A stretch of 64,000 bases of DNA from Limnoperna fortunei (lineage: Eukaryota; Mollusca; Bivalvia; Mytilida; Modiolidae), in NCBI GenBank assembly GCA_944474755.1, contig OX104115.1:37707080-37771079 (forward strand). The letters run 5' to 3'. Position numbers and translations under genes: made by a program. Positions within the stretch are counted from its first letter, which is position 1; every line of letters begins with the position of its first letter. Below the pieces are notes generated by a model. The model did no database searches. It was not told where the DNA came from and worked only from the letters and a program-made list of their open reading frames with translations. Below, in pieces: positions 1-11,361 of the stretch.

Positions 1-245
1 CAACACTTAATTGACTTTTATCTCATTTAACTAGTTCAGTCTAATTATTTTACAATATTAAATTGAAAAACATAAGCAGTTAATTAAATGGGATAATTAA
101 GAGAAATTAACGACAATTAAGTGTCCATAAGGATAATTGCTTCATTTGGTAACAATTATTCGAGAAATGTAATGTTTTATTATTTTTTCTATCTTTTATT
201 AATACTTTAATATTTGTATCACTTTTAATTTAATAACAATTTTAT
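1..245. other. AT-rich intergenic sequence, no gene seen
   Basis: Very AT-rich sequence with many TTAATT/AATTAA runs. I see no open frame of note, no RNA gene and no recognisable repeat before the minisatellite that follows. Confidence 0.6.
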
Positions 246-392
246 TGACATACGGTCCGAATAGTCCTGACATATGGTCCGAATAGTCCTGACATACAGT
301 ACGAATAATCCTAATATACGGTCCGAATTGTCCTGACATTCGGTCCAAATAGTCAGGGTCCGAATTGTCTGAGGGCCGAATTGTCTGGTACC
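246..392. repeat. 22-bp minisatellite, about 5 full and 2 short units
   Basis: The unit TGACATATGGTCCGAATAGT+CC is repeated with substitutions five times, followed by two shortened units of about 15-16 bp ending in GTCCGAATTGTC or GGCCGAATTGTC. The minus strand reads as an open frame (199-462) with recurring Met-Ser-Gly-x-Phe-Gly-Pro-Tyr. That is simply the translated repeat, since a 22-bp unit cycles through frames, and I do not call it a protein. Confidence 0.85.
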
Positions 393-1719
393 CTATAGAA
401 TTATATGCATCCGTGATATTTATAGCTATTCTCTTGTCCTTGTGTTCAGATGTGCGTATCATGAGTTCATTATAATGACTTTTACTTTAGTTATTTTTTT
501 AACTAAAAAAAATTGTGACATCCCTTTTGCTACGATTTAAAATTTACAATGTGTTTTTGTCCTATTGTAGTTTACATAGATCTGTAGACCCAGATAAAAG
601 GTTATTATGGTTTGGCTGAAAAATGGATACTTAAGTGAATTTTGAAAATATATGCAAATTACATTTTAACAAAAAAAATTAATTTAAATTCTAACCAGAA
701 ACCCCTTGGAAATTTTGTTAAGACTTGGTATGGATAAACTGACAGCTCACCTCTGAAGGCCACTGTACTTATGTTTTATAAAAGGGATAAGATTGACCTT
801 ATGTATAATTCTGGATTAATTTTAAAAAAATATTGAATACATCTGCAGATTTTGAATTATGTTTTGTTTTTGTCAAATGTATACACAATATAAGTGTGTT
901 TTGTAGAAATATATAGCTTGTATTTTGTATCAACTTCAAGCATTTCCTGTTTCCTCATAAAACATAAATCTTGACATAACCTCTAGATTGTTCTCCTTAA
1001 GCCAGCTAATTTATTTTCATGATTGCAGCAGACCTAATGATTTAGTCATTCAATTTACAAACAATATCTCCAATCAGCTGTCGAAATCCTACCACTTAAA
1101 TGCAGTCTGATTTGCTGAAATTTCAAAAACTTCCTCTATTAAAAATTTTCTCAGATTGTTTTGTTATATTGTGGAAATGTACCTCAGATAGTCTTTGCCT
1201 ATCCTAAGTCCAAGATGGCCACAACCAGGATACATTGCTTAACCTTAATTCTATGGATAAAACATACAAAGGCTTCTTCTTAGAAACCTTTCCACACATT
1301 TAAACCAGATTGTGCAGAAATGAAGCTAGGATAGTTATCTTATTATTTTGAGTTTTCTCAACAATTGGGAATTTAACATGTCTCCCAATGCTGAAATTTC
1401 AAAATGTATTTTCTGACAAATCATTTTGCAGAAATAATTGTGATATTGTAAAAATGTACCTCATATTATCCTCTAAAAAAGTTTTAGTTTTTTTGTGTCA
1501 ATCCTAAATCCAAGATTGCCGATACCATGCACCTTAGACACCAAAATACCCAAAACTAGAAAAAAATGTAAAACAGAATGAAAACTAATTTAACCTACTT
1601 ATGCTGAGGTTTAAGTACCAAAAGTATCATACTCTACGTAGTAACAAATGGCATTTTCTACATTAATAACATATAATTTCTTTTGAGCAATTGTGATGAC
1701 CTTTACAAAGTTTGTGTTT
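393..1719. other. Intergenic sequence without a recognised gene
   Basis: AT-rich sequence. From about 1000 on there are degraded stretches resembling the family ii monomers further right: loss of the phrase 'GATGGTCC...CCAAGATGGCC' is partial near 1190-1230 and 1450-1530, where AGATAGTC and CCAAGATGGCCAC survive. I read this as a very old family ii fragment. No supported coding region. Confidence 0.5.
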
Positions 1720-3150
1720 TTTAATATACCCCCGCTCACCCCACTCGACAGAGTCGGGGGTATATAGTAGTCCTCATGTCCGTCCGTCCTTCCATCAGTC
1801 CGTTCATCTGTCCACATTTGGTTTCCGGATGATAATTCAATTTGAATGAAACTTTGGGATATTGTTATATATCAGGTTGGTATGAAGCCTATCAATTTTT
1901 GGGGAAACCAGTCAAAATTCAAGGTCACAGTCCACGAAAAATGTTAGAAATTTTAACAAAAAAGTTGTTTCCAGACGATAACTCAAAAAGTTTGCATGTG
2001 ATTTGAATGAAACTTTAAGATATTGTTATATATCGGGTTGGTAAGAAACTATGGCTATTGGTTGAAATCCGTCAAATTTCTAGGTTGCAGTCTGCAAAAA
2101 CTTTTAAAAAAAATTTTAGAAAAAGAAAAGAATGTTTTTCTACAATAACTCAAAAAGTTTACATCCAATTTGAATGAAACTGTGGGATATCATATGTTAT
2201 TCAGGATCTTCATAGGGGATATGGGTTCATATTCCCTGTGTTTTATATTTCCTGAGCCGGAGTCGAAGGGAATATAGAATACAGACAGGGAATATGAACC
2301 CGTATCCCTTGTGAAGCCCAAATAACAATTATATTCTGTTGAAGTCTTCATGTTCTAATATTCTAGAGTATTTTAGAGTAGACATTTCTCATGCTTGAAG
2401 AAAAAAAATTGTTTAGACCACCACTATTGTAGAACTTACCATTCATAACATGTAAGCTTACGAAAACTGTACCATTACCTGTTTCATAAATGATTTTTTT
2501 GACTGGTCAATACACACTTTTACAAATACTTTCATGTGTATTGTGTACATTATAAAACTGAAAAATGTTGGTGTTGAACTGATAAATTCCATAGTTTAAT
2601 TCCAAAGAAACATTTTATGGCATTTTAAGTTTTATAACCTTGTTATTTTTTACAACTTTTCATCACAAGCAAAACTTTTAATGGTAAATTTCACTTTCGA
2701 AGTGCAATGCAAATGCTTTTGTTTTCCATTTTAGCAGACTACAAGTTATCAGTTATCTCCCTTATTTCAAGACAAATCGCAGACGGAGATGATAGATTCT
2801 GTAAACTGCATGTATTTAATATCAATATATTTCATATCTTTATATTATGCTTAACTATTTACATTATGTAAAACAAATAGAATATTAATTGAATTGACAC
2901 CATTTTGAAACTTGTTTCAATATCCCAAGGTTTCACAGGGAATGTGGTATGATATCTCCATCTTGATTAACCAATCATATTGTAGGGATTCACTAGATAC
3001 ATTACTTCAACAGAATATATTATGTTGGTAAGAAGCCTATCCGTTTTGGGGGAAATTCGTCAAATTTCAAGGTCAGAGTCCACGAAAAAAGTTAGAAATT
3101 TTTACAAAAGCGGGGGTTTCAGTGATTGCTAGATCGACTTTGTCTAGTTC
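1720..3150. mobile_element. Family i hairpin/tandem-monomer element (interrupted)
   Basis: The left end is a hairpin with arms ATATACCCCCG (1724-1734) and CGGGGGTATAT (1755-1765), followed by a run of CCGTCC motifs. The body is a series of related monomers, each containing 'ATAACTCAAAAAGTTT', 'TTTGAATGAAACTTT' and 'GGTTGGTAAGAAGCC'. The right end has GCGGGGGTTTCAGTGA and a small hairpin CTAGA...TCTAG (about 3130-3148). The last monomer is split by an insertion at about 2200-3019: the text resumes at 3020 with the expected GTTGGTAAGAAGCC. No transposase is encoded, so it is non-autonomous. Hairpin-plus-tandem-monomer design is known from bivalve pearl/CvE elements and from Helentron-derived elements; assignment to either is inference. 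Confidence 0.65.
2195..3019. mobile_element. Palindromic insertion with terminal inverted repeats
   Basis: Two structures sit in this insertion. First, a long imperfect palindrome at about 2195-2329, with a perfect 17-bp core: GGGTTCATATTCCCTGT at 2223-2239 pairs with ACAGGGAATATGAACCC at 2285-2301. Second, 16-bp inverted repeats TATATTCTGTTGAAGT (2330-2345) and ACTTCAACAGAATATA (3004-3019) enclose about 660 bp of AT-rich sequence without coding capacity. The host element reads through once this block is removed. It could be one composite MITE or a palindromic MITE next to a second TIR element. No clear target-site duplication was found. Confidence 0.55.
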
Positions 3151-4398
3151 CAATTGGAAAACTAATATGGCCTCCACCATGGGAATTGTTTAATATTGAA
3201 AAAAGTTTTAAAAGGCTTCTTCTCTGAAACCGGTTAACCAATCAAAACATGCCAAATGGAAATTTAAAATGGCCCCAAACACAGGATTTAGTTTAACACA
3301 GGACCCTATCTGACAAATTTTAAAAAGGCTTCCACTTTGAAACCAGCTTATCAATGTTTTAGATAAAATTGGTGAGAGATACAGCCTCTGGTGACATTTT
3401 AGTCTCTTTATCTGAAACCCCTTGGACAATTGAAGCCAGACTTGGTCAGAATGTTTATGGGATGGATTTTTATAAAGTTTTGGTTTTTTATTCTGATTGG
3501 AAAAACTAATATGGCCATCCTGTTGGACTTAGTTTAACATAGGACTCTATGGGAAAAAGTTTAAAAAGGCTTCTCTAAAACTGGTTTACTAATGGAAACA
3601 AAACTTAACCAGCCTAGCAATATTGTTTGTATGGTCCTCTTTAATGTGTATTTTTTTTATGGCAATCTGAAATTCAAAATGGCTGTCGCTGCAGGACTAA
3701 GTTTAACGTAGGACCCTATTGGAAGAATTTTTAAAAGGATTTTTCTCTGAAACCAGTTAACCAATACAAACAAAACGTATCACCAGTATTCATCCGATGG
3801 TCCTCTATAAGCTTTATATTTTTTTTACCAATTGGAAATTTAAAATGGCCACCACCACAGGTCTTAGTTTAACACCCTTTGGAAAATTTTTTTAAAAAGC
3901 ATCCCCTCTGAAACCAGTTCACCAATCAAAATACAAGTTTTTAGGAATATTTATGGGATGGTCCTTTATTAATTTTGTTTATGCCAGTAAGAGAGTAAAA
4001 CGGCCACCATTAACATTTTAGACTAAGTTTAAAAGAGGACTCTTTTCGAATGCGTTATTTTTTCTTAAACTGCAAAGCTGATTCTAGCCATATTGTATGT
4101 GAAAGTTTATCAGATGGTTCTCTTAAGTTTTTGTTCACTTATTTTATCACACCACCATGATGGCCTCAATTGTAGTAATTAATTTAACCCAGAATCCTAC
4201 AGGATAATGTTTAAATAGCTTTCTATCTGTGAAACTATAAAACCAGTTGGAACCAAATAGCAAGATTCATTGGATGGTCTCAACACAGATAGCAGAAAAT
4301 TGAAAATTACATGACTTGGTTTAGCATCAGCTTAATGCTGTCTTCATTGGCTATAAAATCAGGTAAGTGATACAGGTTCTTAAGAGCCCCTTGTTTTG
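3151..4398 (+). mobile_element. Family ii element fragment (left end missing)
   Basis: Several diverged monomers share the phrases 'GGACTTAGTTTAACATAGGA', 'CCCTATGGGAAAAA', 'AAAAGGCTTCTTCTCTGAAA', 'ATGGTCCTCTATAAAGTTT' and 'AAATTCAAAATGGCC'. The right end is recognisable: AGGTAAGTGATACAGGTTCTT followed by AAGAGCC and CCTTGTTTT, a version of the family's 3' hairpin. The left terminal hairpin is absent and the fragment starts at the family i border. No reading frame is conserved. The minus-strand ORF at 3208-3429 is the antisense of the monomers. Confidence 0.7.
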
Positions 4399-5636
4399 TA
4401 ATGTTCGTAATTAAGAAGCCCTTGTATTTCTTTAGAAATTAAATAGAACCCGTAGTTGCAGAACCAAGTTTGCTGACAATAGGAAATGGCTCATAATGCT
4501 GACATTTACCAATATAACAATCCAGTAAATAAGTCCACCAGACCAGTAACACTACACCAAAGATTGTTTAAGAGATCAATGGTTGTAGATGTTACTAGAG
4601 GCCTATCTGCATTCTAGCAGGTCGTGGATATATAGCCAGTCACAGTCATCTGAGCTATCAAGGTACTTCTTTAGCACACTGGTTAGCAGGCTAGCTTGTA
4701 ACACAAAGATCAGGGTTCTGTCTTGTGGTGACTGTGATTTTGTTTCATGCTCAACCGTTACATTTGCACCCACCAGAAATGTCTACACGTTAAGATTTGT
4801 TGTGTTTGGTGTGAATCATCATGGTACATGTATGATGCTTTTTGGAAGAGGCACATCTGCAATCTTTCAGGTAGTGGATGTATAGCCAATCAAAATTGAT
4901 TGTATTGTATATTTTAAGTTATTTTAATGAGTTTGACCATAAATTTCCTACCTGGGTATAGAAAACTCCTCTGTTAAACATATAAAATTATGATTGTCAT
5001 AACTATGTGTATATTTGGTATGTATTTTTTTAGTTTTTGCCATAACAGTGTGTCTGTTATCTCGTTTGTCTTGGTATTTTTGGAATAGTCATTTTATTAC
5101 CTGTTGTCTACTTGGATATAATAAAACATGAGAAATTGAGTTATATTTACCTTTGGTTAAAGCCATTGCCCCCAGCTTTGCCTTGAGGCAATAATTGCAC
5201 CTTTTGGGAAAAGACTTGCAATCGTCCTCATACCCATTAAATAACTATATAATATTATATTTTACTATAGAAACCACATCTTGAATAAAAGAGATGTTAG
5301 GAGAAATAACTGTTTTTTCCCTCATTCTAAACTGCACATAAGTAAAGTATCTGGGAATTGCACATGGCTAAAGATCGCCAAATTTCAAAGGGTTACTCGG
5401 TTATCACTACACAGTCACAATCAAAGTATTAACATGTATCGAATTCAGGTAATATGCATAATTATAAAATCTTGAAAGGCATATTTTTTGTCATTCCTAC
5501 AGTTCTTGGAAAAATAACACTTTTGTGACATAATTAATATTTCACTCATTAGTCCCTAATTGTATAATATGTCATTTTTTAAAAGCATTGGGTTTTTTGT
5601 CAATATAGATTTTAGATAACCTTTTTATATTACTAT
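4399..5636. other. Intergenic sequence; weak internal direct repeat
   Basis: No supported gene. A roughly 50-bp phrase occurs twice, at about 4600-4649 and 4849-4899 (GAGGC..ATCTGCA.TCT..CAGGT.GTGGAT.TATAGCCA), so the open frame at 4589-4885 lies between and across repeat copies. Its translation resembles no family I know and I leave it uncalled. The ORF at 5281-5475 has no recognisable feature either. Confidence 0.5.
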
Positions 5637-6183
5637 TTTTTAGCTCAACTGACCCAAAGTGTTAGCGATTCTCATCACTTGGCATCCGCCATTGTCATGG
5701 TTGCCATAAACTTTTCACATTTCTATCATCTTCTCCAAAACCAATTGGTCAATTAAAACAAAACTTGGCTGGAATGTGTGTTGGGTGGTTCTTAACAAAG
5801 TTTCAGTTTTTGGTGCAGAAATGTATCTTAGATGGTCCTCTACAAAGCTTTTTGTTCTGATCCAAAATCCATGATGGCCACCATCGCAGTACTTACTTCA
5901 ACATAGGACCCTAGGGCCTCTCGAAAACTCTTTCACACATTGAAGCTAAATTATGAATAAATGAAGGTTATTTTGGGTTATTTTTATTTTGAGCCAAATG
6001 CAAAATCTGCTTCTTACAAACCACAAGGCAGATTTATTTTAAATATTGCATAAATGTACCTTAGATGGTTCTTTACAATGATCCAGTTTTTGTGATGATC
6101 CAAAATCCAAGATGGCTACCACAGTGGAACACAACTTAACATATGGAAAAACCATACAAACAGCTTCTTTTCTGAAACTGTTC

Positions 6184-6495
6184 CACACAATTAAACCAAA
6201 TAATGCATAAGGGGTCGTCCATAATTGTCAACCATTTTCACAAGTGTGCAAAAAGCACACTCTTTGAGACCCCCCACCCCCATCAAAAAGTGAACATCAA
6301 CCATTAAACTAATATAAAAACCAAACTCCAGGGAAAAGACACACAATTAAACCAAATAATGCATAAAGGGTCGTCCATAATTGTCAACCATTTTCACAAG
6401 TGTGCAAAAAGCACACTCTTTGAGAACCCCACCCCCATCAAAAAGTGAACATCAACCATTAAACTAATATAAAAACCAAACTCCAGGGAAAAGAA
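6184..6495 (+). repeat. 156-bp tandem duplication across a MITE boundary
   Basis: Sequence 6184-6339 is repeated almost perfectly at 6340-6495; CACACAATTAAACCAAATAA starts at 6184 and again at 6340. The unit contains 26 bp of host family ii monomer plus the left part of the MITE-like element, so it arose after the insertion. Only a few bases differ (for example AAGGGG against AAAGGG, and a C in the poly-C run), pointing to a recent event. Confidence 0.9.
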
Positions 6496-6603
6496 AAATT
6501 TCTGAAGATAAAAACAATTTTCGCAAAAATGTTGAAATTTATAATCCCCTCCCTCAAGTGTGTGGTTTGCACACTTATGAAAATGGTTGACATTATGAAA
6601 GTA
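6211..6603. mobile_element. MITE-like element with inverted ends, partly duplicated
   Basis: The left part GGGGTCGTCCATAATTGTCA (6211-6230), continuing ACCATTTTCACAAGTGTGC, is matched in inverted orientation by TTTGCACACTTATGAAAATG and GTTGACATTATG near 6568-6598. The interrupted family ii text would read AAATAATGCATAA then GTGAATCTTGG, and it resumes near 6600 with GTAAATCTTGG. So a TIR element of unknown superfamily landed in a family ii monomer. It encodes nothing. Its left part is duplicated together with flanking host sequence (separate entry). Confidence 0.65.
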
Positions 6604-7410
6604 AATCTTGGATAGTAAACTTATTATTTTGAGTTTTTCAAGCCAATAGGGAGTTCAACACGGCTGCCAGAGCTGCAAATGCATTCTGATTGGCTTATAT
6701 ATCAAAATTTGTTTCCTCACAAACGACTTGACAGAAGGAATTTTGATACTGTAGAAATATACCTCAGATGGTCCTCTGCTAACTTTCAGTTTTTTGTTTG
6801 ATGCAATATACAAGCCACCATGGAACATCACTTAACACAGTAACCTATAAGAAAAACATAAAACTGTTCTACAAATTGCTGCTGATTGGAAATTCAACAT
6901 GGCAACATTCGTAGAAACAGCATCTTCACATAAAGTCTTTAACATTTAATATTAAAATTTGCATACTCCAAAACAGTTTTTAGCTCACCTGACCCAAAGG
7001 GTCGGTAAACTTTTCACATTTCAATCTTCTTTTCCAAAACCAATTGGCCAATTGGAACAAAACTTGGCAGGAATGTTTATTGGATGGTTCTTAACAAAGT
7101 TTGAGGTTTTGGTGCTGATCAAATATTAAACATGGCTACCAGGGCCATAAATGCATTCTGATTGGCTGAATTTCAAAAATCTTCTTGTCAAAAACTACTT
7201 GGCAGATTGATTTGAAATATTGCAGAAATGTACCTTAGATGGTCCTATACAAAGTTTGAGTTTTTTGTGCCAATCCAAGATCCAAGATGGCAGCCATCGC
7301 AGTTTAACATTGGACCCTATGGGAAAAACATACACACAACTTCTTTTTGGAAACTGTTCCACACAATGAAGCAAAATTTTAAAGAAATGAAGGTTGGATA
7401 GTTATCTATC

Positions 7411-8233
7411 ATATAACTGGTAATTTTTGCGGTAATTTAATTTTTGCGTTATTTCGCTGTTGACACTCGAACTCAAAATTTAAAATCCCATAAAAAAGTA
7501 TGATGTATTACTATCCGTAAATAACAATAAAGTTTCACAAACGTGTGTCGATCGATACTTTGTTACCTTTGGGGATATTAATTATATTAATTATCTCAGT
7601 GGTAAATAAAAATCATCGAAGCCAAGTGAATATTTTTCTCGTTTTAATAAAATATTCACTATAAAAACTACTAATAAATTTTTCCTTTATTGTTAATGTC
7701 CATGAGAAAGATACAAAGGATGTTTTTACTAGAAACAAAAACACCAAAAAATTTTCCTTTATTGTTATTGTCTACCGGTATAAAACAAAGGATGTTTATA
7801 CAGTAACTGTGATTAATCCGTTATTTAACCGTTATTATTACCTGTAAATATCGATTTCCAATTAAAACATCTACATGTCATTTGTCCGAGAGTATTAACC
7901 AAGTTCTATCAGAAATTGATTGTCAATGCATTTTTTTCTGCACTTTTTCATTATTTTAGGTACACTTACAGGTGAATTTATTCCACCACAAGTCATATAT
8001 CAGAGAACAACAGAAGCTTTTAATGATCAATATGATTTTCCTTTAGCGTGGAACATAACTCATAGCCCAAATCACTGGGCTAGTCAGGATACACAACAGC
8101 AATAAAAAATTGACATTTTTTTTGTTAAAGGTATAATAACCACAAAACTTAAAATCAGCAAAAATAAAATATCAGAATTTCAATCCCAATCCGCAAAAAT
8201 TTCACACCGCAAAAATTACCGATTATACTGTAT
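7411..8233 (+). mobile_element. Relic DNA transposon with TIR GGTAATTTTTGCGGT
   Basis: The left end has GGTAATTTTTGCGGT at 7419-7433, and the right end has its reverse complement ACCGCAAAAATTACC at 8206-8220. Beyond them, TATAAC and its counterpart GATTATA extend the match weakly. The flanks are family ii monomer text (GGTTGGATAGTTATCT on the left, TTTGAATTTTTCGAG on the right). Inside, a roughly 60-bp phrase (TTTTCCTTTATTGTTA ... AACAAAGGATGTTT) occurs twice at about 7675-7730 and 7748-7800. A short DDE-like exon remnant lies at 7960-8105. A pogo/Tigger or other DDE ancestry is inference. Confidence 0.6.
7960..8105 (+). pseudogene. DDE-type transposase exon fragment
   Basis: The reading frame, about 48 codons ending in TAA, contains Gly-Glu-Phe-Ile-Pro-Pro-Gln-Val-Ile-Tyr-Gln, then Phe-Pro-Leu-Ala-Trp-Asn-Ile-Thr-His-Ser-Pro-Asn-His-Trp-Ala. 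This matches the pattern I know from DDE-1 superfamily endonucleases of metazoan genomes (G-x-L-L-P-x-Q-L-I-Y-x-G ... F-P-x-x-W-x-x-T-x-S-x-N-H-W-S). A pyrimidine-rich tract ending in AG at 7958-7959 looks like a splice acceptor just before it, so this may be one exon of a longer gene. No other transposase part is present. Family recognition is from memory of the motif, not a search. Confidence 0.5.
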
Positions 8234-9510
8234 TTATTTTGAATTTTTCGAGTCATTTGCAAATCAACATGGCTTCCAAGGCCTATAATGCATTCTGATT
8301 GGCTTATTTTAAAAGATCTTCTCATTAACCGCTTGGCAGATTGATTTGAAATATTGCAGAAATGTACCTTAGATGGTCCTTTACAAAGTTTGAGTTTTTT
8401 ATGCCGATCCAAAATCCAAGATAGCTGCCATCGCAGGACTTGGTTTAACATTGAACGCTATGGGAAAACATACAAACAACTTCTTGGAAACTGCTCCACA
8501 CAATGAATCTAAATTATGAAGATTTTGAAGGTTGGATATATAGTTATCTTATAATTTTGAGTTTTTTGAGTCATTTGCAAATTCAACATGGCTTCCAAGG
8601 TCATTAATGTGTTCTGATATGGGCTGAAATTTCAAAAGTCTTCTTGTTACAACGCATAGCAGATTGATTTGAAATATTGCATAAATGAACCTTAGATGGT
8701 CCTCTACAAAGTTTGAGTTTTTTGTGCCGATCCAAAATTCAAGATAGCCTTTGCCATGGAACACAGCTTAACATAGGACCCTATGGGAAAAACACACAAA
8801 TATTTTCTTCTACAAAACTGTTCCAAATAATTATGGCAAACTTAATGCAGAAATGAAGCTTGGATAGTTATTTTATTATTTTGAGTTTTTCTTTTAGCAA
8901 ATTGATAATTCAACATGGCTGCCAGGGCTGCTAGTGTGTTCTGATTGGCAGAATTAAAAAAAAATCTTCTCACAAACAGCTTGGCAGATTGATTTGAAAT
9001 ATTGCATAAATGAACCTTAGATGGTCCTCTATAAAGTTTTTTGTGCCAATCCAAAATCCAAGATGGCCACCACTGTGGAACACAGCTTAGCAAAGGACTC
9101 TATGGGAAAACCATACAAACAGCTTCTTTTCGCATTTAAAGCCAATAATGTATAAGTGAATCTTGGATAGTAATCTTATTATTGAGTTTTTCGAGCTGAT
9201 ACGAAATTCAACATGGCTGCTAGAGCCGCAAATACATTCTGATTGGCTGAAATTTCAAAATTTGTTTCCTCAGAAATTGCTTAGCGGAAGGAATTGTGGT
9301 ATTGTAGAAATGTGTGTCAGATAGTCGTCTACTCATTTTGAGTTTTTTGTTTTCAATCCAAAATCCAAAATATCGAAATTTGCAAGAAAAGTCATGTCTC
9401 TTAAAAAGTTTTTTTTGTAAGTCAGGTGAGTGATACAGGCTCTTGAAAGCCTCTGGTTTTTTTATGTAAGTCAGGTGAGCGATACAGTATGTATAATTTT
9501 CCTTTAATGG

Positions 9511-11361
9511 TACGGTATTTGAATAATTTGTGTGGACAGTTTCTAACAGCAACATGATGTCACAATGTTACAAAATAGTGATTAACAGATTATGGTTTAA
9601 AAAACTTTTATTCTCTATTTTTTAGATTGCTTGATAAATGTCTAACTACATGTACTGTTAAAGTACTTAAATTCGTGGACTGACGGTTTCCGAACATGCA
9701 AAAGTGAGGTAGCCATCAAAATAAATGATTACAGCAGAATCATTTTCACTGTTGATAATAAACATCAACATATAAAGAAGACAAAACACGGAAATCAATA
9801 GCTAATTATAAACACGGTAACGTATTAATTAATTGATTAATTGCAATAAAAACTACTTTGAGTCTATTTAATTCTCTAATTGTTATCTATAGAAGCATTC
9901 ATAGCCGAAGGGCATTTGTCACTTCATGTGTTGAGTAGCAATAAATACAAAGGTGTAATTTAATGTCATTTGTGCCATGATCGGTATTATCACGTCCATT
10001 TTATATAGCGTGTCATTGATATGCACTAATAAAGATATTGTATAGCTTATCTTTTAAATATTTTATTTGTTATTTTAATTTATGTTCAAAGGAGCAACCA
10101 AACTCATCATTCCGATAATAATTTGTTACTTTTTAACATTGAAAATGAACACCTCATATATCCCACCTTGACCGGAAGTCGATGTTTCTTCGTACGCTTT
10201 ACAATTAAATAGTACCTACATGTAATAAAACACAATTCTAACATAAAACCTGTAACATAATCATTAAGATAGATTTTGAGCTGAACATATATTACATTTA
10301 CAAATAAATGTCCGATCTCGGACATTTTCAGATCGTTGTTGCCAAGTTCTATAAATGAAGTTTTATTCTTTGTTGGATTTTAAAATTTCGTGGTCCGAGG
10401 CCTCCACGAAAACCACGAAAATTGATACCCCATGAATAAAAAGTATTTCACAGTATTAAGTATTCTACCTGTTTTGATTTTGATCCTCAAGTTTTAAACA
10501 GTAATAGAACACTTTACTGACTCTAGCTGTGAACAGAACATTCTTAAGCAGAACATTTTCTGATGTGACAAATTTTCAAAGTATTAAAGCTTATAAAGAT
10601 GTACAGCAACATGTAAGTTTTGTAACCACATTTTTGCCAAGAAATTAAAAAAAAAACAGATTTGCTTACAAACCTGATTTCCTAACTATTAGTTAAAGTT
10701 GTTCAATTGATAATATTCATAAATTAAATAAATTCAAAAATTACTTTGTTTTTTCAGTCTGAAGCAAGTCCTTATTATCAAAACTTGAATGCCAGAAAAT
10801 TTATGAGTAACTTCCAATGCACAGCAGCATCATGCCAATGACGAAACTCACAGTCAAGCTTCTTTACGTCAGAGGTAAACATTAAAACAATTAAGACAAG
10901 AAGGGTTTAGGAGTCACATATCTTTATTATGGAAAAAAAAGACCCATTGCATATGTGGATCCGTGACTCCGCCCATTTGCAAACATATTTAAAAAAAACA
11001 AATGCACTAAAAGTGGAATTGCAACTTTAAAACAATTTTCAATATACACTATGGAAGGATTCAAAACTGTAGCTTCTAGATATACTTACAGATTACATTC
11101 ACACTAACCAGGATGACCTTATGGTTAAAAAACAAATGGCATTTTCCCTATTTACCTGGGTATCATCCTGAGTCCACATATTAGCAATAGACTTTGCAAT
11201 AATGACCAAATATAGATATGTGCTCAGTTATTTGGTAGAAAAATATGAAGAAATATCATCCAGTCATAATCCCTATGCTAAACTAATCATACTAATGAAA
11301 AGTATATAAGTACATATTTTGTCTTATATTTTCCAATGCATAACTATGATACTTTGAACCA
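9511..11361. other. Intergenic AT-rich stretch, no gene seen
   Basis: No supported gene or recognised repeat. The ORF at 10107-10325 (minus) has ordinary AT-rich composition and no recognisable motif. Confidence 0.5.

Larger units (their letters stand above)
5637..6976 (+). mobile_element. Family ii element, left-end copy (right end missing)
   Basis: The left end TTTTTTAGCTCAACTGACCC at about 5636-5655 is the diverged terminal hairpin. After it come 'AACTTTTCACATTTC', 'CCAAAACCAATTGG' and 'GGTGGTTCTTAACAAAGTTT', then tandem monomers with AAAATCCAAGATGGC. The expected 3' terminus (CAGGTGAGCGATACAGGCTC) is missing; a second copy starts at 6977. The copy is interrupted by a MITE-like insertion near 6211-6600. 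Confidence 0.75.
6977..9487 (+). mobile_element. Family ii element (interrupted by a DNA transposon relic)
   Basis: The left terminus TTTTTAGCTCACCTGACCC at about 6977-6995 is followed by monomers carrying 'CAAGATGGCAGCCATCGCAG' and 'GATTGGCTGAATTTCAAAA'. The body is cut at about 7411-8233 by a TIR element. The right terminus is AGTCAGGTGAGTGATACAGG then CTCTTGAAAGCC (about 9419-9460), and part of that terminus is repeated as GTAAGTCAGGTGAGCGATAC at 9467-9486. The unit is a dimer of two related halves, around 300 bp in all: one half has GTGCCAATCCAAAATCCAAG, the other has AATTGCAAATTCAACATGGC. No protein encoded; the minus-strand ORFs at 8155-8451, 8549-8764, 8842-9093 and 9220-9555 are antisense readings of the same monomer. 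Confidence 0.8.

Noticed and set aside
1611..1817. ORF with TDERTDGRTDGHEDYYIPPT
   Set aside because: It translates the CCGTCC run and hairpin of family i, a pattern expected at every copy of the repeat.
4589..4885. 98-residue ORF as a host gene
   Set aside because: It spans a diverged direct repeat, has no recognisable domain and no splice or promoter support.
8155..9555. Minus-strand ORFs with ILDRHKKLKLCKGPSKVHFC-like text (also 12302-12502, 12881-13078, 15734-15961)
   Set aside because: They recur because they are the antisense of the family ii monomer; they are short, frame-inconsistent between copies and end at random.
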